The position numbers were made by a program, and so were the translations under genes. A stretch of DNA of 64,000 bases from Kurthia gibsonii (GTDB taxonomy: Bacteria > Bacillota > Bacilli > Bacillales_A > Planococcaceae). Numbering within the stretch: the first letter of the stretch is position 1; each line of letters begins with the position of its first letter. A model generated the notes under the pieces. It saw nothing but the letters and a program-made list of their open reading frames with translations. It did not search any database and was not told the origin of the DNA. Shown here one piece after another: positions 37,304-47,611 of the stretch. The stretch spans positions 28,117 through 92,116 of the forward strand of contig NZ_BJOB01000009.1 in assembly GCF_006539985.1 (NCBI RefSeq), given 5' to 3'.

Positions 37304-39961
37304 ATGAAAGCTTCAGATATTCGTCGTAAGTATATCGAATTCTTCGTTGAAAAACAGCACAAACAAGAACCAAGTATGCCACTTGTTCCAATTAATGATG
37401 CCTCATTATTATGGATTAACTCAGGTGTAGCTACATTAAAAAAATATTTTGATGGCTCGGTTATTCCAGATAACCCACGTATCGTAAATGCACAAAAAGC
37501 TATTCGTACAAACGATATTGAAAACGTTGGTAAAACAGCACGTCACCATACATTCTTTGAAATGTTAGGAAACTTCTCAATTGGTGACTATTTCAAAAAA
37601 GAAGCTATTCATTATGCATGGGAATTCTTAACATCAAAAGATTGGTTAGGATTCGACGGTGAAAAATTGTCTATTACGATTCACCCTGAAGATACAGAAG
37701 CATACAACATTTGGAAAGATGAAATTGGCATTCCAGAAGAACGTCTGATTCGTTTAGAAGGAAACTTCTGGGATATCGGTGAAGGTCCATCGGGTCCAAA
37801 CTCAGAAATCTTCTATGACCGTGGCGAAATGTACGGGAACGATCCAAAAGATCCAGAATTATATCCAGGTGGCGAAAACGAGCGTTACTTAGAAATCTGG
37901 AACTTGGTATTCTCTCAATTCAACCATAACCCAGATCACACATATACACCATTACCAAAGCAAAACATTGATACAGGTATGGGGTTAGAGCGTGTGGCAT
38001 CTGTTATGCAAGATGTTCCAACAAACTATGACACAGATTTATTCATGCCAATCATTGAAACAATTGAAAAATTCGCAAACCGTCGCTACATGCGCCCTGG
38101 TGAAATTGAACTAAGTGAAATTTTTGGTACAGAAGAAGATGTAAATACACCATTCAAAGTCATCGCTGACCATATTCGTACGGTTGCTTTCGCAATTGGT
38201 GACGGCGCACTTCCATCAAATGAAGGTCGCGGTTATGTATTACGTCGTTTATTACGTCGTGCAGTACGTTATGCAAAACAAATCGGTATCGAAAAACCGT
38301 TCATGTTTGAATTAGTACCAACTGTTGGTGAAATCATGCAAGATTTCTATCCACAAGTAAAGGAAAAAGAAGCATTCATTCAACGTGTAATTAAAAATGA
38401 AGAACAACGCTTCCATGAAACATTAAATGATGGTTTAGCCATCTTTAATGAAGTCGTTGCAACGCAAAAAGAAAAAGGCGAAATGGTTATTCCAGGTGCA
38501 GATGCATTCCGTCTATATGACACATACGGTTTCCCAGTAGAATTAACAGAAGAGTACGCTGCCGAAGTTGGGATGACAGTGGACGAAGCTGGCTTTGAAG
38601 TTGAGATGGAAAAACAACGTACACGCGCACGTGAAGCACGTCAAGATGTTGACTCAATGAAAGTACAATCAGAAGTGTTAGCAAACTTAAAACAAGCTTC
38701 TACATTCGTAGGTGGCGATACATTACAAACAGAAACAGTTATTACAGCAATCGTTGCAAACGGCGAAGAAGTAAAAACAGTTTCTGAAGGTGAAGAAGCA
38801 CTTGTGATTTTAACTGAAACACCTTTCTATGCAGAAATGGGTGGACAAGTAGCGGACCACGGTACGATTTCAAATGATGCATTCACAGCGTTTGTAAAAG
38901 ACGTACAAAAAGCACCAAACGGTCAATCATTACACACAGTTGTAGTTGAATCGGGTGAAATGAACGTAGAAGATGAAGTGATTGCAAGCGTAAATCGCGA
39001 AGAACGTAACTTGATCGTGAAAAATCATACAGCAACACACCTATTACAACGTGCATTAAAAGACATTTTAGGTGACCACGTTAACCAAGCAGGTTCCTAT
39101 GTAGGCCCAGATCGTCTACGTTTTGACTTCTCACACTTCGGTGCAACAACAAAAGAAGAAATTGAAGCAATTGAACGTGCAGTAAACGAAAAAATTTGGG
39201 ATGATATCGAAGTAATCATCGAAGAAATGCCAATCGACAAAGCAAAAGCAATGGGCGCTATGGCATTATTCGGTGAAAAATACGGTGACGTTGTACGCGT
39301 CGTTCAAGTATCAGATTACTCAATCGAATTATGTGGTGGTATTCACGTAAAACGTTCATCTGAAATTGGCTTATTCAAAATCGTTTCAGAAGGTGGTATT
39401 GGCGCTGGAACACGTCGTATTGAAGCTGTAACAGGTCGTGCAGCATACTTTGCAGTGAAGGAAGAACAACACACATTAGAAGCAGCAGCACACGCTTTAA
39501 AAGTAAATCCAAAAGACGTACCCGCACGTATTGAATCATTACAACATGATTTAAAAGATGCACAACGTGAAAATGAATCGTTATCAGCGAAGATGGCAGC
39601 AGCACAAGCAGGTGATATTTTAGCGAATGCAAAAGATATCAATGGTGTAACGGTATTATCAACACGTGTAGAAGCGAAAGATAATAACCAATTACGTCAA
39701 CTAATGGATGATTTAAAAGCAAAAATGTCAAATGCGGTGATCGTTTTAGGTGCAGTAGCAGACGATAAAGTAATGCTATGTGCAGGAGTAACAAAAGAAA
39801 TCGCAGGAAAAGAATACCATGCAGGAAACATTGTCAAAGCAGTAGCAGAACAATGTGGTGGTAAAGGTGGCGGTCGCCCAGATATGGCGATGGCTGGTGC
39901 GAAAGATGCGAATCAACTAGATGCAGCACTTGCATCGGTTTATGAAACATTAGCAAAATAA
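37304..39961 (+). CDS. alaS: Alanyl-tRNA synthetase
   Basis: 885 residues, full length. Class II catalytic core at the N-terminus ([28 protein letters not shown]), editing domain with zinc-binding [11 protein letters not shown] and [10 protein letters not shown], and a C-terminal DHHA1 domain ([17 protein letters not shown]). Charges tRNA-Ala and edits Ser/Gly mischarging. ATG follows AGGAGGAA. Controlled by the T-box upstream. Confidence 0.98.
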   Translation: MKASDIRRKYIEFFVEKQHKQEPSMPLVPINDASLLWINSGVATLKKYFDGSVIPDNPRIVNAQKAIRTNDIENVGKTARHHTFFEMLGNFSIGDYFKKEAIHYAWEFLTSKDWLGFDGEKLSITIHPEDTEAYNIWKDEIGIPEERLIRLEGNFWDIGEGPSGPNSEIFYDRGEMYGNDPKDPELYPGGENERYLEIWNLVFSQFNHNPDHTYTPLPKQNIDTGMGLERVASVMQDVPTNYDTDLFMPIIETIEKFANRRYMRPGEIELSEIFGTEEDVNTPFKVIADHIRTVAFAIGDGALPSNEGRGYVLRRLLRRAVRYAKQIGIEKPFMFELVPTVGEIMQDFYPQVKEKEAFIQRVIKNEEQRFHETLNDGLAIFNEVVATQKEKGEMVIPGADAFRLYDTYGFPVELTEEYAAEVGMTVDEAGFEVEMEKQRTRAREARQDVDSMKVQSEVLANLKQASTFVGGDTLQTETVITAIVANGEEVKTVSEGEEALVILTETPFYAEMGGQVADHGTISNDAFTAFVKDVQKAPNGQSLHTVVVESGEMNVEDEVIASVNREERNLIVKNHTATHLLQRALKDILGDHVNQAGSYVGPDRLRFDFSHFGATTKEEIEAIERAVNEKIWDDIEVIIEEMPIDKAKAMGAMALFGEKYGDVVRVVQVSDYSIELCGGIHVKRSSEIGLFKIVSEGGIGAGTRRIEAVTGRAAYFAVKEEQHTLEAAAHALKVNPKDVPARIESLQHDLKDAQRENESLSAKMAAAQAGDILANAKDINGVTVLSTRVEAKDNNQLRQLMDDLKAKMSNAVIVLGAVADDKVMLCAGVTKEIAGKEYHAGNIVKAVAEQCGGKGGGRPDMAMAGAKDANQLDAALASVYETLAK

Positions 39962-39976
39962 TTAATGAATAGAAGA

Positions 39977-40015
39977 AGTCAGTTCTTAGGCAACTGTTTG
40001 AGAACTGGCTTTTTT
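39977..40015 (+). terminator. Rho-independent terminator after alaS
   Basis: AGTCAGTTCT (39977-39986) / AGAACTGGCT (40001-40010), one G-U pair, T-run to 40015. Confidence 0.8.
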
Positions 40016-40149
40016 CTATGATGTAGTAAAAACAGATGACGTTATGAAAATAAGTAGCCAAAAATGGTGGAACAAACAGGAAAACAATGCTTTTTAAACC
40101 TTATTTTCTTGCCACTAGTAATTATTTCATAGCGAATGGGCAAAATGAG

Positions 40150-40178
40150 TTTCAAACGAACAGGGAATAAGTTATACT
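40150..40178 (+). promoter_or_regulatory. Possible promoter of the ireB operon
   Basis: TTTCAA (40150-40155), 17-bp spacer, TATACT (40173-40178). The -35 match is weak. Confidence 0.4.
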
Positions 40179-40225
40179 AGTTGAAAGAGTAGTACACTAC
40201 TTAACTTTACTGTGAGGTGCTTAGC

Positions 40226-40495
40226 ATGAGTAAGTTTGATCAAACGATGAAATTTAATTTTCCCGAAGAACCTATGGAACAAGAAGTTCGCGAAACGATG
40301 CTTCATGTTCATGCAGCACTAGAAGAAAAAGGGTATAACTCAATCAATCAAATGGTGGGTTATTTGCTTTCGGGCGATCCGGCATATATTCCACGTCATC
40401 AAGATGCTCGTACAAAGATTCGCAAGCTTGAACGAGATGAAATTTTAGAAGAGCTTGTGAAATTTTATATTAAAAAGAATAACGAGGCAAAATAA
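40226..40495 (+). CDS. ireB: IreB-family protein (UPF0297, YrzL)
   Basis: 89 residues. Conserved family sequence [38 protein letters not shown] and [16 protein letters not shown]. In Enterococcus the orthologue is phosphorylated by the PASTA kinase IreK and affects cephalosporin resistance; two Thr residues of the N-terminus are the known sites there, while only one Thr is visible here (Thr7). ATG at 40226 follows GAGGTG; the in-frame GTG at 40217 lies in that site. The ruvX start overlaps its stop. Confidence 0.93.
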   Translation: MSKFDQTMKFNFPEEPMEQEVRETMLHVHAALEEKGYNSINQMVGYLLSGDPAYIPRHQDARTKIRKLERDEILEELVKFYIKKNNEAK

Positions 40496-40914
40496 TGAGA
40501 GTAATGGGTTTAGATGTCGGTTCTAAAACAATCGGAGTAGCTGTAAGCGATGCACTTGGCTGGACTGCTCAAGGGATTGAAACGATTAAAATCGACGAAG
40601 AGAATGAAAAGTTTGGTATGGAACGAATTCGTGAACTCGTAAAACAATACGATGTGAAGGAATTCGTCGTTGGTTTTCCAAAAAACATGAACAATACAGT
40701 GGGTCCGCGTGGAGAAGCATCACAACGTTATGCTACACTGTTAGAGCAGGAATTTGGATTTCCCGTTACACTATGGGATGAAAGACTGACAACGATGGCC
40801 GCAGAACGCGTGCTAATTGAAGCGGATGTTCGCCGTAAAGATCGTAAAAAGGTCATTGATAAGATGGCTGCAAGTATGATTTTACAAGGATATTTAGACC
40901 GCAAATCTTTTTAG
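40495..40914 (+). CDS. ruvX: Putative pre-16S rRNA nuclease / Holliday junction resolvase YqgF/RuvX
   Basis: 139 residues. RNase H-like fold: [16 protein letters not shown] (catalytic Asp, about 4-19), [15 protein letters not shown], and [11 protein letters not shown] with the second acidic pair. Orthologue of B. subtilis YrrK. Starts at ATG overlapping the ireB stop (TAATG). Processes the 16S rRNA 5' end in E. coli; a resolvase role has also been proposed. Confidence 0.93.
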   Translation: MRVMGLDVGSKTIGVAVSDALGWTAQGIETIKIDEENEKFGMERIRELVKQYDVKEFVVGFPKNMNNTVGPRGEASQRYATLLEQEFGFPVTLWDERLTTMAAERVLIEADVRRKDRKKVIDKMAASMILQGYLDRKSF

Positions 40915-40928
40915 AGGAGAATGAGAGT

Positions 40929-41207
40929 ATGACAAATGAAAAACAAAACACAATTACAGTAGTAGACGAGGAAGGGAACGAAATTCTTTGTGAGATTCTT
41001 ACAATCGTAGAATCAGAAGAATTTGGTAAAAACTTCGTATTATACAGTGAAATCGGTTCAGAGGATGAAGAAGGTTATGTACAAATCATGGCTTCATCAT
41101 TCACACCAGCAGAAAATGGTGAAGATGGCGAATTACAACCAATCGAATCAGAAGAAGAATGGGCTTACTTAGAAGACATTCTTGAGCAATTAGACGACGA
41201 AGAATAA
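40929..41207 (+). CDS. yrzB: DUF1292 family protein, YrzB orthologue
   Basis: 92 residues, strongly acidic. VVDEEGNEILCEILTIVESEE, ASSFTPAENGEDGELQPIES and EEEWAYLEDIL are the family blocks. Function unknown. 14 bp after ruvX with GAGGAG upstream, in the same position as yrzB in B. subtilis. First of three tandem paralogues. Confidence 0.85.
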   Translation: MTNEKQNTITVVDEEGNEILCEILTIVESEEFGKNFVLYSEIGSEDEEGYVQIMASSFTPAENGEDGELQPIESEEEWAYLEDILEQLDDEE

Positions 41208-41243
41208 TTCACTATTTCAACAACCATAAGGGAGGCTTTTAAT

Positions 41244-41525
41244 ATGTCAGAAGAACACAACCATGAACATATTGTAGCAATTGATGAAAACGGAAACGAA
41301 ATCGTATATGCTGTCATCACACGCGTATACTCAGAAGAATTCGAAAAAGAATACGTTCTTTTTGCAGAACATAGCGATTCAGACGAGCCTGTAGAAGTAC
41401 AAGCAGCAATCGTTGTAGAAGACGAAGAAGGCGACCGTTTAGTTGGAATCGAGAGCGATTCAGATGCAGAATGGGAATTCATCGAGAGCGTTTTATCTGA
41501 GCTAGCTGACGAAGAAGAAGAATAG
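41244..41525 (+). CDS. DUF1292 family protein, second tandem paralogue
   Basis: 93 residues, acidic. Shares with its neighbours DENGNEIVYAVITRVYSEEF and DAEWEFIESVLSEL. Has a His-rich start (EEHNHEH). ATG follows GGGAGG. Function unknown; probably arose by tandem duplication of yrzB. Confidence 0.78.
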   Translation: MSEEHNHEHIVAIDENGNEIVYAVITRVYSEEFEKEYVLFAEHSDSDEPVEVQAAIVVEDEEGDRLVGIESDSDAEWEFIESVLSELADEEEE

Positions 41526-41550
41526 TCCTTACAAAATGAGGTGAATGTTC

Positions 41551-41820
41551 ATGTCTCAAGATTATAGTGGTCAATTCTTTACGGAATTAGATGAAGATGG
41601 CAATGAGGTTGTCTATACGATTCTAACGCGCATTGAACCAGACGATTCAGATTCAACGTATATCGTGTTTTATGAAGATACAGAAGAAGACGATATTCAA
41701 ATTGAAGCAGCAGAAGTCATCGAAAATGAAGATGGTAGCGGCGAGCAATTATACGAAATCGAAACTGAAGAAGAATGGGCAATGATTGAAGAAGTAGTCA
41801 ATACAATTATGAGTCTGTAA
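41551..41820 (+). CDS. DUF1292 family protein, third tandem paralogue
   Basis: 89 residues, acidic. DEDGNEVVYTILTRIEPDD and TEEEWAMIEEVVNTI match the other two copies, but the middle is more diverged. ATG at 41551 is preferred over 41545 because GAGGTG (41538-41543) is too close to the latter. A terminator follows. Function unknown. Confidence 0.75.
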   Translation: MSQDYSGQFFTELDEDGNEVVYTILTRIEPDDSDSTYIVFYEDTEEDDIQIEAAEVIENEDGSGEQLYEIETEEEWAMIEEVVNTIMSL

Positions 41821-41827
41821 AAGAAAG

Positions 41828-41884
41828 TCCGTCCAATATTGTTTTGTACTTATGAAAAGTGCAGATAATAGGGGCGGATTTTTT
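41828..41884 (+). terminator. Probable terminator after the DUF1292 genes
   Basis: TCCGTCC (41828-41834) / GGGCGGA (41872-41878), one G-U pair, T-run to 41884; loop is long (37 nt). Confidence 0.55.
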
Positions 41885-41990
41885 GAATCGTATAAAATAT
41901 TTTTGAAAAAAAAGAGAGAATCAAGTAATATGAACATGTTGTGACTTTACATAAGAGTCAGGATGAGAGTGAGATGAAGGAGGATTATGT

Positions 41991-43115
41991 GTGGATCCAA
42001 AAGTGCCCGATGATCAATTAAAGAGATTACAAGAGCAACGCCATGAAAAAAGAATAGTCCGAAAAATTGTGATGTACGTGGGAATCGCTATTATTGCTAT
42101 TGCATTAATTGGGAGTATTAGTAGTTATTTTTATATTTCAAATGCTTTAAAACCAGTAGATTCAGATAATAAAAAAGCCGTAAAAATCGAATTGCCAATC
42201 GGTTCGAATATTGATACGATATCACAAACTTTAGAAGATAAAGGCGTTATTCGTAATGCGAAAATATTCAAATATTATACAAAGTTTAAAAATGCTTCTG
42301 GTTTCCAAGCTGGAACGTATCAAATTCCACCATCTATGTCGATTGATGATATTATCAAATCGTTAAAAACAGGTAAAGTATATCGTAAAGCAGATTTACA
42401 AATTACGATACCAGAAGGATTAACGCTCGATCAAATGGGTAATATTATCGCGAAAAATACAGACTATACATCAAAAGAGTTTATGAAACTCGTAACGAAT
42501 GAAAAATTCATTAAAGAGATGAAAGCGAAGTATCCAGAAACAGTAACGAAAGATATCAATGGAAAAGATATTCGCTACAAATTGGAAGGCTACTTATATC
42601 CATCTACGTATGATTTCTTCACGAAGAAACCAACTTTAGAAGAAATTGTTGAAAAGATGATTGCACAAACAGATGCGATTGTTCGTTCATATGAACCGCA
42701 ATTAAAAGAATTAGGCATGACACCGCACGAGTTCTTAACATTTGCATCACTTCTTGAACGTGAAGCGACAGCACAAACAGACCGTGAAACAATTGCAAGT
42801 GTATTCAATAATCGTATTGAACAAGGTATGCCACTTCAAACAGACCCAACTGTTCTATATGCACTTGGTGAGCATAAAGATCGCGTGCTGTATAAAGATT
42901 TAGAAGTGAAAAATCCGTATAATACGTACTTGAATAAAGGTCTACCACCAGGCCCAATTGCGAATGCAGGACGTGCATCACTTGACGCAACGGTTGACCC
43001 TGCGAAAACAAAATATCTATACTTTGTTGCAGATAAAGATGGTAATAATCACTTTGCTGAAACGTATGTAGAGCATCAAAATAATGTAGCCAAGTACATC
43101 AAATCGCAAAAATAA
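41991..43115 (+). CDS. mltG: Endolytic murein transglycosylase MltG (YceG family)
   Basis: 374 residues. Short cytoplasmic N-terminus, one membrane helix (about 29-50), a LysM-like domain (about 65-130) and the YceG catalytic domain (about 150-370) with the catalytic Glu in FASLLEREAT and the LQTDPTVLYALG and KGLPPGPIANAG segments. Cleaves nascent glycan strands outside the membrane. GTG start at 41991 with AAGGAGGATT upstream. Orthologue of YrrL. Confidence 0.93.
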   Translation: MDPKVPDDQLKRLQEQRHEKRIVRKIVMYVGIAIIAIALIGSISSYFYISNALKPVDSDNKKAVKIELPIGSNIDTISQTLEDKGVIRNAKIFKYYTKFKNASGFQAGTYQIPPSMSIDDIIKSLKTGKVYRKADLQITIPEGLTLDQMGNIIAKNTDYTSKEFMKLVTNEKFIKEMKAKYPETVTKDINGKDIRYKLEGYLYPSTYDFFTKKPTLEEIVEKMIAQTDAIVRSYEPQLKELGMTPHEFLTFASLLEREATAQTDRETIASVFNNRIEQGMPLQTDPTVLYALGEHKDRVLYKDLEVKNPYNTYLNKGLPPGPIANAGRASLDATVDPAKTKYLYFVADKDGNNHFAETYVEHQNNVAKYIKSQK

Positions 43116-43153
43116 TGATGCTATTTTAGCCTCATAGGTAGCGTTAATATGAA

Positions 43154-43190
43154 AACCTAGATGATGAATGAACATCGTCTAGGTTTTTTT
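43154..43190 (+). terminator. Rho-independent terminator after mltG
   Basis: AACCTAGATGATG (43154-43166) / CATCGTCTAGGTT (43173-43185), one G-U pair, T-run to 43190. Confidence 0.9.
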
Positions 43191-43278
43191 AATGTTGTTT
43201 TCTTTTCAAAACTTTGTCGAAAAAGCATGAAATTATGGATTTGCAAGGTTGAAATCTAGATTTTAAAATACTTTTATG

Positions 43279-43306
43279 TTAGGATAAAGTGTGTTTTGTA
43301 TATAAT
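43279..43306 (+). promoter_or_regulatory. Possible promoter for the trmR operon
   Basis: TATAAT (43301-43306) with TTAGGA (43279-43284) at 16 bp. Good -10 box, poor -35 box. Confidence 0.4.
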
Positions 43307-43322
43307 TAAGGAGGAATAGCAG

Positions 43323-43955
43323 ATGGAAATTTCAGATGCCTATATTCAATCCTTCATACCTAAACGAGATGAACTTTTAATTGAAATGGAACAGTTTGCG
43401 GCTGAAAATTACATACCGATTATGCAGCTTTCAGCGATTGAAAACTTATTACAGTTACTAAGAATTCAACAACCGAAATCAATTTTAGAAGTAGGTAGCG
43501 CGATTGGTTACTCAGCAATTCGTATGGCACAAGCTGTACCAAATGTTGATATTGTAACGATTGAAAGAGATGAAGCACGCATTGAATATGCAAAAGCATT
43601 TATCGGACGTTCCGATGTAAAAGAAAATATCACATTAATCGAGGGTGATGCGTTAGAAGTGGACATTGCAAGCAAATATCCATCTTTTGATGCTGTTTTT
43701 ATTGATGCGGCAAAAGGCCAATATCAAAAATTCTTTGATCAATATAGTCCACTTGTCAAACAAGGGGGCATTTTATACATTGATAATATGTATATGCACG
43801 GTCTATCAGATTTAGACATGAAAGATGTACCAAAACGTAAAAGAACGATGATTCGAAACCTTCATCAATTTGCGGAATGGATTATTCAAAATGAGCAATA
43901 TCAATCAACTTTCTTCCCAGTAGGCGATGGTTTATTGATTTGTATTAAGAGGTGA
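43323..43955 (+). CDS. trmR: tRNA 5-hydroxyuridine methyltransferase TrmR (YrrM)
   Basis: 210 residues, O-methyltransferase family 3. SAM motif ILEVGSAIGYSAIRMA (about 55-70), VTIERDEARIEYA, DAVFIDAAKGQY. Family knowledge: YrrM/TrmR methylates ho5U34 to mo5U34 in tRNA. The two U32 proteins that make ho5U follow immediately, which supports this role. ATG follows AAGGAGG. Confidence 0.9.
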   Translation: MEISDAYIQSFIPKRDELLIEMEQFAAENYIPIMQLSAIENLLQLLRIQQPKSILEVGSAIGYSAIRMAQAVPNVDIVTIERDEARIEYAKAFIGRSDVKENITLIEGDALEVDIASKYPSFDAVFIDAAKGQYQKFFDQYSPLVKQGGILYIDNMYMHGLSDLDMKDVPKRKRTMIRNLHQFAEWIIQNEQYQSTFFPVGDGLLICIKR

Positions 43956-43960
43956 CCAAC

Positions 43961-44890
43961 ATGAAAAAACCAGAATTACTTGTAACACCCCATTCAGTTG
44001 AACACGTAGCACGTTTGATTGAAGCTGGTGCAGATGCTTTTTTAATTGGTGAACAAAAATTTGGTTTGCGTTTAGCAGGCGAATTTTCAGTTGAAGAAGT
44101 AGCAGAAGCAACAAAAATGATTCATGCAGCAGGCAAAAAAGTCTATGTTGCGATGAATGCAATTTATCATAATGATCGTGTCGATGATTTAGCTCCTTAT
44201 ATGGAAAAACTAACTGAACTAGATGTAGATGGTATTGTATTCGGTGATCCAGCTGTTATTATTGCGCGCCGAGAAGCAAATTGTGAAATTCCACTTCACT
44301 GGGATGCAGAAACGATTTCTACAAACTGGTTCCAAGCAAATTACTGGGGTAAACGTGGTGCAACACGCGCGTATTTAGCTCGTGAATTGAGCATGGAAGA
44401 AGTTGTAGAGATTAAAGAAAATGCAGAAGTTGAGATTGAAGTGCTTGTACATGGTATGACATGTATGTTCCAATCAAAACGTCCGCTTTTAGGCAACTAC
44501 TTCTTATTCCAAGATAAAGCGATGGAAGTTGAAAATCGTAAAGAAGCGAAAAATATGTTCTTACATGATAAAGAACGTGAAAATAAATACCCAATTTATG
44601 AAGATTTAAATGGTACACACATTTACAGTCCGAATGATGTATGTATTATTGATGAACTAAATGAATTATTTGAAGCAGGTGTTGATTCATTTAAATTTGA
44701 TTCGGTTCTATGCTCAGATGACTATGCAGTTGAAGTAACAGCTTGCTACCGTCAAGCAATTGATGCGTACATGGAGTCAGAAGATGCATACGAAGATATG
44801 AAGCAAGACTTACTTGAAAAAATTGAAGAGATTCAACCAGAATTACGTCCGTTAGATACTGGATTCTACTTCAAAGAAACAGTTTATTAG
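43961..44890 (+). CDS. trhP1: tRNA hydroxylation protein TrhP1 (U32 peptidase family, YrrN)
   Basis: 309 residues. U32 family; needs prephenate-derived cofactor for ho5U34 formation in B. subtilis. Conserved EAGADAFLIGEQKFGLRLAG and AAGKKVYVAMNAIYH blocks. It lacks the Cys cluster found in the next gene. ATG at 43961 follows AGAGGTG; the GTG at 43952 is part of that site. Starts 5 bp after trmR. Confidence 0.88.
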   Translation: MKKPELLVTPHSVEHVARLIEAGADAFLIGEQKFGLRLAGEFSVEEVAEATKMIHAAGKKVYVAMNAIYHNDRVDDLAPYMEKLTELDVDGIVFGDPAVIIARREANCEIPLHWDAETISTNWFQANYWGKRGATRAYLARELSMEEVVEIKENAEVEIEVLVHGMTCMFQSKRPLLGNYFLFQDKAMEVENRKEAKNMFLHDKERENKYPIYEDLNGTHIYSPNDVCIIDELNELFEAGVDSFKFDSVLCSDDYAVEVTACYRQAIDAYMESEDAYEDMKQDLLEKIEEIQPELRPLDTGFYFKETVY

Positions 44891-44903
44891 GAGGAGACGT
44901 AAC

Positions 44904-46178
44904 ATGACGACTATTATAAATGATCGTATTTCAGAAATCATTGATGGCAAGCGTGTCATTACGAAGAAACCAGAACTGTTAGCACCTGCTGGAAATCTGG
45001 AAAAATTAAAAATTGCTGTACATTATGGAGCAGATGCGGTATTTATCGGTGGACAAGAGTTTGGTCTACGTTCAAATGCAGGGAACTTCTCAATCGAAGA
45101 GATGGCAGAAGGTGTTGAATTTGCTAACCGTTACGGTGCGAAAATCTATGTAACAACAAATATTTTTGCGCATAATGAAAATATGGACGGTTTAGAAGAT
45201 TATTTACAAGCATTAGAAGGCGTTGGCATTACAGGAATTATTGTAGCTGACCCATTAATTATTGAAACGTGTAAAGAAGTCGCACCAAAGCTTGAAATCC
45301 ATTTAAGTACACAACAATCTCTATCGAACTGGAAAGCAGTTCAATATTGGAAAGAACAAGGTTTAGAACGTGTTGTATTAGCACGTGAAACAGGTGCTGA
45401 AGAAATTCAATTAATGAAAGAAAAAGTAGATATCGAAATCGAATCATTCGTACATGGTGCGATGTGTATCGCTTATTCAGGACGTTGTGTACTATCAAAC
45501 CATATGACAGCGCGTGACTCAAACCGCGGCGGTTGTTGTCAATCATGTCGTTGGGATTATGATTTATATGCGGTAGAAGATGGCAAAGAAAAGCCGTTAT
45601 TTGAAGAAGGACAAGAAGCATTTGCGATGAGTCCAAAAGACTTAAAATTAATTGAATCGATTCCAAAAATTATCGAACTAGGCATTGATTCATTAAAAGT
45701 AGAAGGGCGTATGAAATCAATTCACTATATTGCGACGGTTGTAACAGTCTACCGTAAAGTAATTGATGCTTATTGTGCAGACCCAGAAAACTTTGTCATC
45801 AAACGTGAATGGTTAGAAGAATTAGATAAATGTGCGAATCGTGAAACAGCTTCTTCATTCTTCGAAGGCGAACCAAGTTATGAACAGCAAATGTTTGGCG
45901 TTCATGGTAAACAAACAAATTACGACTTCTGTGGTATGGTACTTGATTACGATGAAGAAACACAAATGGTTACATTGCAACAACGTAATTACTTCAAACC
46001 AGGCGATGAAATCGAATTCTTCGGTCCAGCGATTGAGAACTTTACAATCGTTGTAGAAGAAATCTTTGATGAACAAGGAGAATCATTGGATGCAGCAAGA
46101 CATCCACTACAAATTGTTCGCTTCAAATGTGAGCATAAAGTGAATGCACATGATATGATTCGTAAGGAGATGCGCTAA
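44904..46178 (+). CDS. trhP2: tRNA hydroxylation protein TrhP2 (U32 peptidase family, YrrO)
   Basis: 424 residues. U32 signature region [15 protein letters not shown] and the Cys set in [18 protein letters not shown] and KCANRE that probably holds an Fe-S cluster. C-terminal small beta domain from about 340. Acts with TrhP1 in ho5U34 synthesis. 13 bp after trhP1, AGGAGGAG upstream; udk follows with one base between. Confidence 0.9.
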   Translation: MTTIINDRISEIIDGKRVITKKPELLAPAGNLEKLKIAVHYGADAVFIGGQEFGLRSNAGNFSIEEMAEGVEFANRYGAKIYVTTNIFAHNENMDGLEDYLQALEGVGITGIIVADPLIIETCKEVAPKLEIHLSTQQSLSNWKAVQYWKEQGLERVVLARETGAEEIQLMKEKVDIEIESFVHGAMCIAYSGRCVLSNHMTARDSNRGGCCQSCRWDYDLYAVEDGKEKPLFEEGQEAFAMSPKDLKLIESIPKIIELGIDSLKVEGRMKSIHYIATVVTVYRKVIDAYCADPENFVIKREWLEELDKCANRETASSFFEGEPSYEQQMFGVHGKQTNYDFCGMVLDYDEETQMVTLQQRNYFKPGDEIEFFGPAIENFTIVVEEIFDEQGESLDAARHPLQIVRFKCEHKVNAHDMIRKEMR

Positions 46179-46179
46179 G

Positions 46180-46818
46180 ATGACAAAAAAGAGACCGGTT
46201 GTCATTGGAATTGCAGGAGGTTCAGGCTCTGGTAAAACGAGTGTGACACACGCAATTCATGAAGTATTTAAAAACCATAACCTTGTCGTGATTGAACAAG
46301 ATTATTATTATAAAGATCAAAGTCATTTGGAGTTTGAACAACGTCTTGAAACAAACTATGACCATCCAAATGCATTCGATACCGATTTATTAATTGCAGA
46401 TATTGAAAAGCTATTGAATCGTGAGCCGATTGAAAAGCCAATCTATGATTATGCTTTGCATACACGCTCAAAAGAAACAGAACATATTGAACCACAAGAC
46501 GTAATTATTTTAGAAGGTATTCTTGTATTAGCAGATGAACGTTTACGTGATTTAATGGATATTAAATTATTCGTTGATACCGATTCAGATTTACGTATCA
46601 TTCGTCGTATTTTACGTGACATTAATGAGCGTGGTCGTTCAATTGATTCAGTTGTTGAACAATATCTATCAGTTGTTCGTCCAATGCATAATCAATTCAT
46701 CGAACCGACGAAGCGTTATGCGGATATTATTATCCCAGAAGGTGGTCAAAATGAAGTCGCAATCGATTTAATGGTTACAAAAATAAAAACAATTGTTGAA
46801 TCTGACACCATTGTGTAA
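46180..46818 (+). CDS. udk: Uridine kinase
   Basis: 212 residues. Phosphorylates uridine and cytidine in pyrimidine salvage. P-loop [13 protein letters not shown] (about 10-22), [22 protein letters not shown], and [16 protein letters not shown] 1 bp after trhP2 with AAGGAGATG upstream. Same neighbours in B. subtilis. Confidence 0.96.
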   Translation: MTKKRPVVIGIAGGSGSGKTSVTHAIHEVFKNHNLVVIEQDYYYKDQSHLEFEQRLETNYDHPNAFDTDLLIADIEKLLNREPIEKPIYDYALHTRSKETEHIEPQDVIILEGILVLADERLRDLMDIKLFVDTDSDLRIIRRILRDINERGRSIDSVVEQYLSVVRPMHNQFIEPTKRYADIIIPEGGQNEVAIDLMVTKIKTIVESDTIV

Positions 46819-46855
46819 TATCATGGTAATGATTAACAGAAGTTAATGAGAAATC

Positions 46856-46895
46856 ACTATGTCGCGTTCGTTACGAATGGCGACATAGTATTTTT
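46856..46895 (+). terminator. Rho-independent terminator after udk
   Basis: Perfect 10-bp stem ACTATGTCGC (46856-46865) / GCGACATAGT (46880-46889) with a short inner stem, then ATTTTTAT. Confidence 0.75.
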
Positions 46896-46921
46896 ATATC
46901 GTACTTAAGGAGTGGATTGTA

Positions 46922-47398
46922 TTGTCTAACGAAAAACAATACCCAATGACAGCAGCGGGTAAGCAAAAATTAGAAGAAGAATTAGAATACCTAATTACGA
47001 CAAAACGTAAAGAGGTTGTAGAACGTATTAAAATCGCACGTGGTTTCGGTGACCTTTCTGAGAATTCGGAATACGATGCAGCAAAAGACGAGCAAGGTTT
47101 TGTAGAAGGACGTATCTCTTTATTACAAACAATGATTCGTAATGCAATGATTATCGAAGAAGGTTCAGATGCACGTGATACAGTAACAATTGGTTGCACA
47201 GTAAAATTCGTAGAACTTCCAGACGAAGATGAAGAAGAATATACAATCGTTGGTTCAGCAGAAGCAGACCCATTCGAAGGACGTATTTCAAACGATTCAC
47301 CAATCGCTAAAGCTTTACTAGGTCGTAAGGTTGATGATGTAGTAAAAATCAATACACCTGGTGGCGATATGGACGTTCGTATCGTATCGATTAAATAA
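46922..47398 (+). CDS. greA: Transcription elongation factor GreA
   Basis: 158 residues. N-terminal coiled coil (about 8-75, with the acidic tip [18 protein letters not shown]) and C-terminal FKBP-like domain (about 80-158). Stimulates cleavage of backtracked transcripts by RNA polymerase. TTG start at 46922 with AAGGAG at 46907-46912; [10 protein letters not shown] lines up with family N-termini. Confidence 0.96.
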   Translation: MSNEKQYPMTAAGKQKLEEELEYLITTKRKEVVERIKIARGFGDLSENSEYDAAKDEQGFVEGRISLLQTMIRNAMIIEEGSDARDTVTIGCTVKFVELPDEDEEEYTIVGSAEADPFEGRISNDSPIAKALLGRKVDDVVKINTPGGDMDVRIVSIK

Positions 47399-47409
47399 GA
47401 AGTAATTAA

Positions 47410-47462
47410 AAAAAGACTGAGACAAATTGTGTTTTATAACACATAGGTCTCAGTCTTTTTTA
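47410..47462 (+). terminator. Rho-independent terminator after greA
   Basis: AAAAAGACTGAGAC (47410-47423) / GTCTCAGTCTTTTT (47447-47460), perfect 14-bp stem. Confidence 0.92.
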
Positions 47463-47611
47463 ATAAAGAACTCTTTATCTAAAAAAACGTCTTATGAATG
47501 TAAAATATGTTATGCAATCTTTAAAATATTTCAATTTGCTAACAACGTATTCAAACAGAAAGCATATTTTCATTAAATATGCTATTATGACGGTAACTAA
47601 GAGGTGAAAGT

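Noticed and set aside
46894..47352. 152-codon minus-strand open frame, serine-rich
   Set aside because: Antisense to greA; serine and threonine richness is the usual mirror of acidic codons on the coding strand.
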